NCBI GenBank assembly: GCA_947498985.1
Contig: CANMMF010000003.1
Coordinates: 62,001 to 126,000, forward strand
DNA from: an uncultured Paracoccaceae bacterium
GTDB lineage: Bacteria > Pseudomonadota > Alphaproteobacteria > Rhodobacterales > Rhodobacteraceae
Direction: 5' to 3'
DNA: 64,000 bases
The notes beneath the pieces are model-generated. The model saw only the letters and a list, made by a program, of their open reading frames with translations. It had not been told where the DNA came from and made no database searches. The translations under genes were made by a program, and so were the position numbers. Shown here in pieces: positions 62,293 through 64,000 of this stretch (position 1 is its first letter; every line of letters begins with the position of its first letter).

Positions 62293-63384
62293 TCAGCCGG
62301 TCCGGGCCGCGCCCGACAGCACCGCGCCCGTCATTGCGACAAACCGGTCGACCGCCGCCTCTGTCATGCTCCAGTCGCAGACCAGCCGCGCCGGGATCAG
62401 GCCGTCCTCGGGGCCGCTCATGTCCCCCCAGGGATGGAAGATCGCGCCTTGCCGCAACAGCTCTTTCTGCGCATGGCGGGGCAGCCGCGCAAAGAGCATG
62501 TTGCCATGGGTCGCGTTCTGCATCTCGACGCCCAGTGCCTCCAGCCCGGCGCGCAACCTGTCTGCCCGCGCATTGGCGCGCGCGGCCAGATCGCGCCAGA
62601 GATCGTCCTGCAGATAGGCCTGCATCTGTGCGGCCAGATAGCGGTGCTTGGAGAAAAGATGCGCGCCGCGCTTGCGCCGATGCTCGAAGCCGCGGGCCTT
62701 GGCCTGGTCGAAAAACAGCACCGCCTCGGCGCCCATCAACCCGTTCTTGGTGCCGCCGAACACCGCCACATCGACGCCCGCCTTCCAGGTCATCTCGGCC
62801 GGTGTGCAGCCCAGCCGGACGCAGGCATTGGCAAAGCGCGCGCCGTCCAGATGCACCGGCAACCCGTAAGCGCGCGCCACGTCGCAAAGCGCCGTCAACG
62901 CCTCGAGCGAATAGACCGTGCCGTCCTCGGCCACATTGGTGATCGAAACCGCGCCGCGGTCGGGCCCGTGCACGCCGCGGTTCTCCTCCCCCTCGATGGC
63001 CGCGCGCAGGGCGTCGGGCCGCATCACCGCGCCCTCGGGCACAAGCGTCAGCTTGGCGCCACCGGTGTAGAATTCAGGCGCATTGCACTCGTCGGTATGG
63101 ATATGCGCAAGCTCGGAGCAAAAGATCGTCTGATAGGGCAGGCTCAGCGTCGACAGCGCCAGCACATTCGCGGCGGTGCCGGTCGCGGTGAGGAAGACCG
63201 CGGCATCCGGCGCCTCGAAAAGCCTGCGCAACCCGTCGCAAACCTCTTGCGACAGATCATCGGCCCCGTAACTCGGGACATAGCTGTCATTGGCGCGGGC
63301 CAGCGCCTCCAGCACCTGCTGCGGCACCGGTCCGCCATTGTCGGAGGCGAAATTGAGCGCGGGCTCGGGGTTGTGGTCCTTCAT
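62293..63384 (-). CDS. ltaE: Low-specificity L-threonine aldolase
   Basis: This 363-aa PLP enzyme cleaves threonine to glycine and acetaldehyde. NFASDNGGPVPQQVLEAL is the family start, the cofactor Asp is in VHLDGARFANA, and the Schiff-base Lys is in FGGTKNGLMGAEAV. AAAGGGC lies upstream of ATG 63384. It is transcribed in the same direction as the following YcgN and ribF genes. Confidence 0.95.
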   Translation of the reverse strand: MKDHNPEPALNFASDNGGPVPQQVLEALARANDSYVPSYGADDLSQEVCDGLRRLFEAPDAAVFLTATGTAANVLALSTLSLPYQTIFCSELAHIHTDECNAPEFYTGGAKLTLVPEGAVMRPDALRAAIEGEENRGVHGPDRGAVSITNVAEDGTVYSLEALTALCDVARAYGLPVHLDGARFANACVRLGCTPAEMTWKAGVDVAVFGGTKNGLMGAEAVLFFDQAKARGFEHRRKRGAHLFSKHRYLAAQMQAYLQDDLWRDLAARANARADRLRAGLEALGVEMQNATHGNMLFARLPRHAQKELLRQGAIFHPWGDMSGPEDGLIPARLVCDWSMTEAAVDRFVAMTGAVLSGAARTG

Positions 63385-63394
63385 CTGTGCCCTT

Positions 63395-63865
63395 TCACGT
63401 CGGTTCCTCGATGATGTGGTCTTCCCAATCCGCCTCGTCCACCTCGAATTCCGGCACCGTGCGGCTTTGCATCGACACACCGGCGTCATGAACGCTCTCG
63501 GGCGAGCCGGAGATCAGCGGGTGCCAGCCGTAAAGCGGCTTGCCCTGCCACAGCAGCTTGTAGGCGCAGGTTTCCGGCATCCAGTAGAGATTGCGTTCGA
63601 GGTTGGTGGCATTGAGCACGATGCATTCCGGCACAAACTGGTGGCGGATCGGATATTGCGCGCAACGGCAGCTGGTGTCGTCAAAGAGCCTGCAGGCGAC
63701 ACGGGTCAGGGCCACTTCGCCGGTCTCTTCATCCTCAAGCTTGTTGAGACAGCATTTGCCGCAGCCGTCGCAAAGCGCCTCCCATTCGGCGCGGCTCATC
63801 TTGGCAAGCGGCTTGGTCTCCCAGTAGCGCGGGGGCAGGCCATCGGAGGCAATCGGCGCGGTCAT
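63395..63865 (-). CDS. YcgN/UPF0260 family cysteine-cluster protein
   Basis: This 156-aa protein has the CxxCGxCC cluster (CDGCGKCCLNKLED) followed by CRLFD and CRCAQYP, eight or more cysteines likely binding an iron-sulfur cluster or zinc. The family function is unknown. It starts at ATG 63865, overlapping the ribF stop by 4 bp, which makes the two genes translationally coupled. Confidence 0.93.
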   Translation of the reverse strand: MTAPIASDGLPPRYWETKPLAKMSRAEWEALCDGCGKCCLNKLEDEETGEVALTRVACRLFDDTSCRCAQYPIRHQFVPECIVLNATNLERNLYWMPETCAYKLLWQGKPLYGWHPLISGSPESVHDAGVSMQSRTVPEFEVDEADWEDHIIEEPT

Positions 63866-64000
63866 AGCGCGCCCAGCAACTGGCGGGCGCGGGCGCAATC
63901 GGCGTCCATCTGGGTGATCAGCGCCTCGAGACTGTCAAACGTCTCTTCGCCGCGCAGGTAATCGACCAGCGCAACCGAGAGCGTGGTGCCGTAAAGATCG
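63862..64000 (-). CDS. ribF: Riboflavin kinase/FAD synthetase, C-terminal end (partial)
   Basis: The last 46 residues are visible (DLYGTTLSVALVDYLRGEE then TFDSLEALITQMDADCARAR). This is the end of the riboflavin kinase domain; the YG..L.V.....LR.E..F.s...L..Qm..D pattern is typical. The gene continues beyond the right edge. It overlaps the YcgN-type gene by the ATGA junction. Confidence 0.85.
   Translation of the reverse strand, partial: DLYGTTLSVALVDYLRGEETFDSLEALITQMDADCARARQLLGAL

Overview
The window is a GC-rich, densely coded chromosomal segment that looks like a marine alphaproteobacterium of the Rhodobacteraceae (Roseobacter group). The assignment is inferred from gene content and order: Irr next to FabA, PutA with a divergent Lrp-type regulator, ChoXWV, tandem peptide deformylases ahead of fmt, FtsK close to LolA, DUF1194 proteins, HspQ, ThyX and LtaE. 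No phage, integrase, CRISPR array, rRNA or complete insertion sequence was seen. There is one tRNA, tRNA-Leu(TAA).

Region 1 (1-5.9 kb) is the most unusual part. It holds a SARP/BTAD-type regulator that runs off the left edge, a vanadium-haloperoxidase/PAP2 enzyme carrying twelve perfect Gly-Asn-Gln triplets at its N-terminus, a subtilisin-like protease without a signal peptide, and a bromoperoxidase homologue whose vanadate-binding motifs have decayed. The two intergenic regions that could drive this set carry short direct repeats at 11-bp and 22-bp spacing, the geometry SARP proteins prefer. Region 2 (6-11 kb) has a DUF1194 protein, a cytochrome c, a CsbD stress protein, a HExxH lipoprotein, a ribbon-helix-helix-like protein and parE. 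Region 3 (10.9-13.5 kb) is accessory: repeats and REP-like palindromes, a Phd/Doc toxin-antitoxin pair, and an AT-richer islet with two unrecognised genes.

Region 4 (13.5-26 kb) carries thyX, a surface-lipoprotein/Slam pair, gloA with two more DUF1194 genes, a GFA-type protein and a rhomboid protease, putA/putR, tRNA-Leu, irr and fabA. Region 5 (26-36 kb) contains fabB and fabI, but the usual fabA-fabB-fabI order is split by a sulfotransferase gene and by an RND efflux pair. Small metabolic genes and rnhA follow. Region 6 (36-46 kb) includes a MalY/PatB-type lyase, three consecutive deformylase-family genes (the third with two active-site residues lost) with fmt, two GlsB-type membrane proteins, a glutathionyl-hydroquinone reductase, a lytic transglycosylase and adenine deaminase.

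Region 7 (46-56.5 kb) is a choline-uptake locus whose choX is separated from choWV by an oppositely oriented sensor kinase (with its own periplasmic solute-binding domain) and a GST. An SDR, a UbiH-like monooxygenase, an amidase and an aminotransferase follow. Region 8 (56.6-64 kb) has ftsK and lolA separated by a graveyard of two truncated, frameshifted genes, then a lytic transglycosylase, hspQ, ltaE, a YcgN-type protein and the 3' end of ribF.

Functions come from motif recognition in the translated sequence. No database or structure search was possible.
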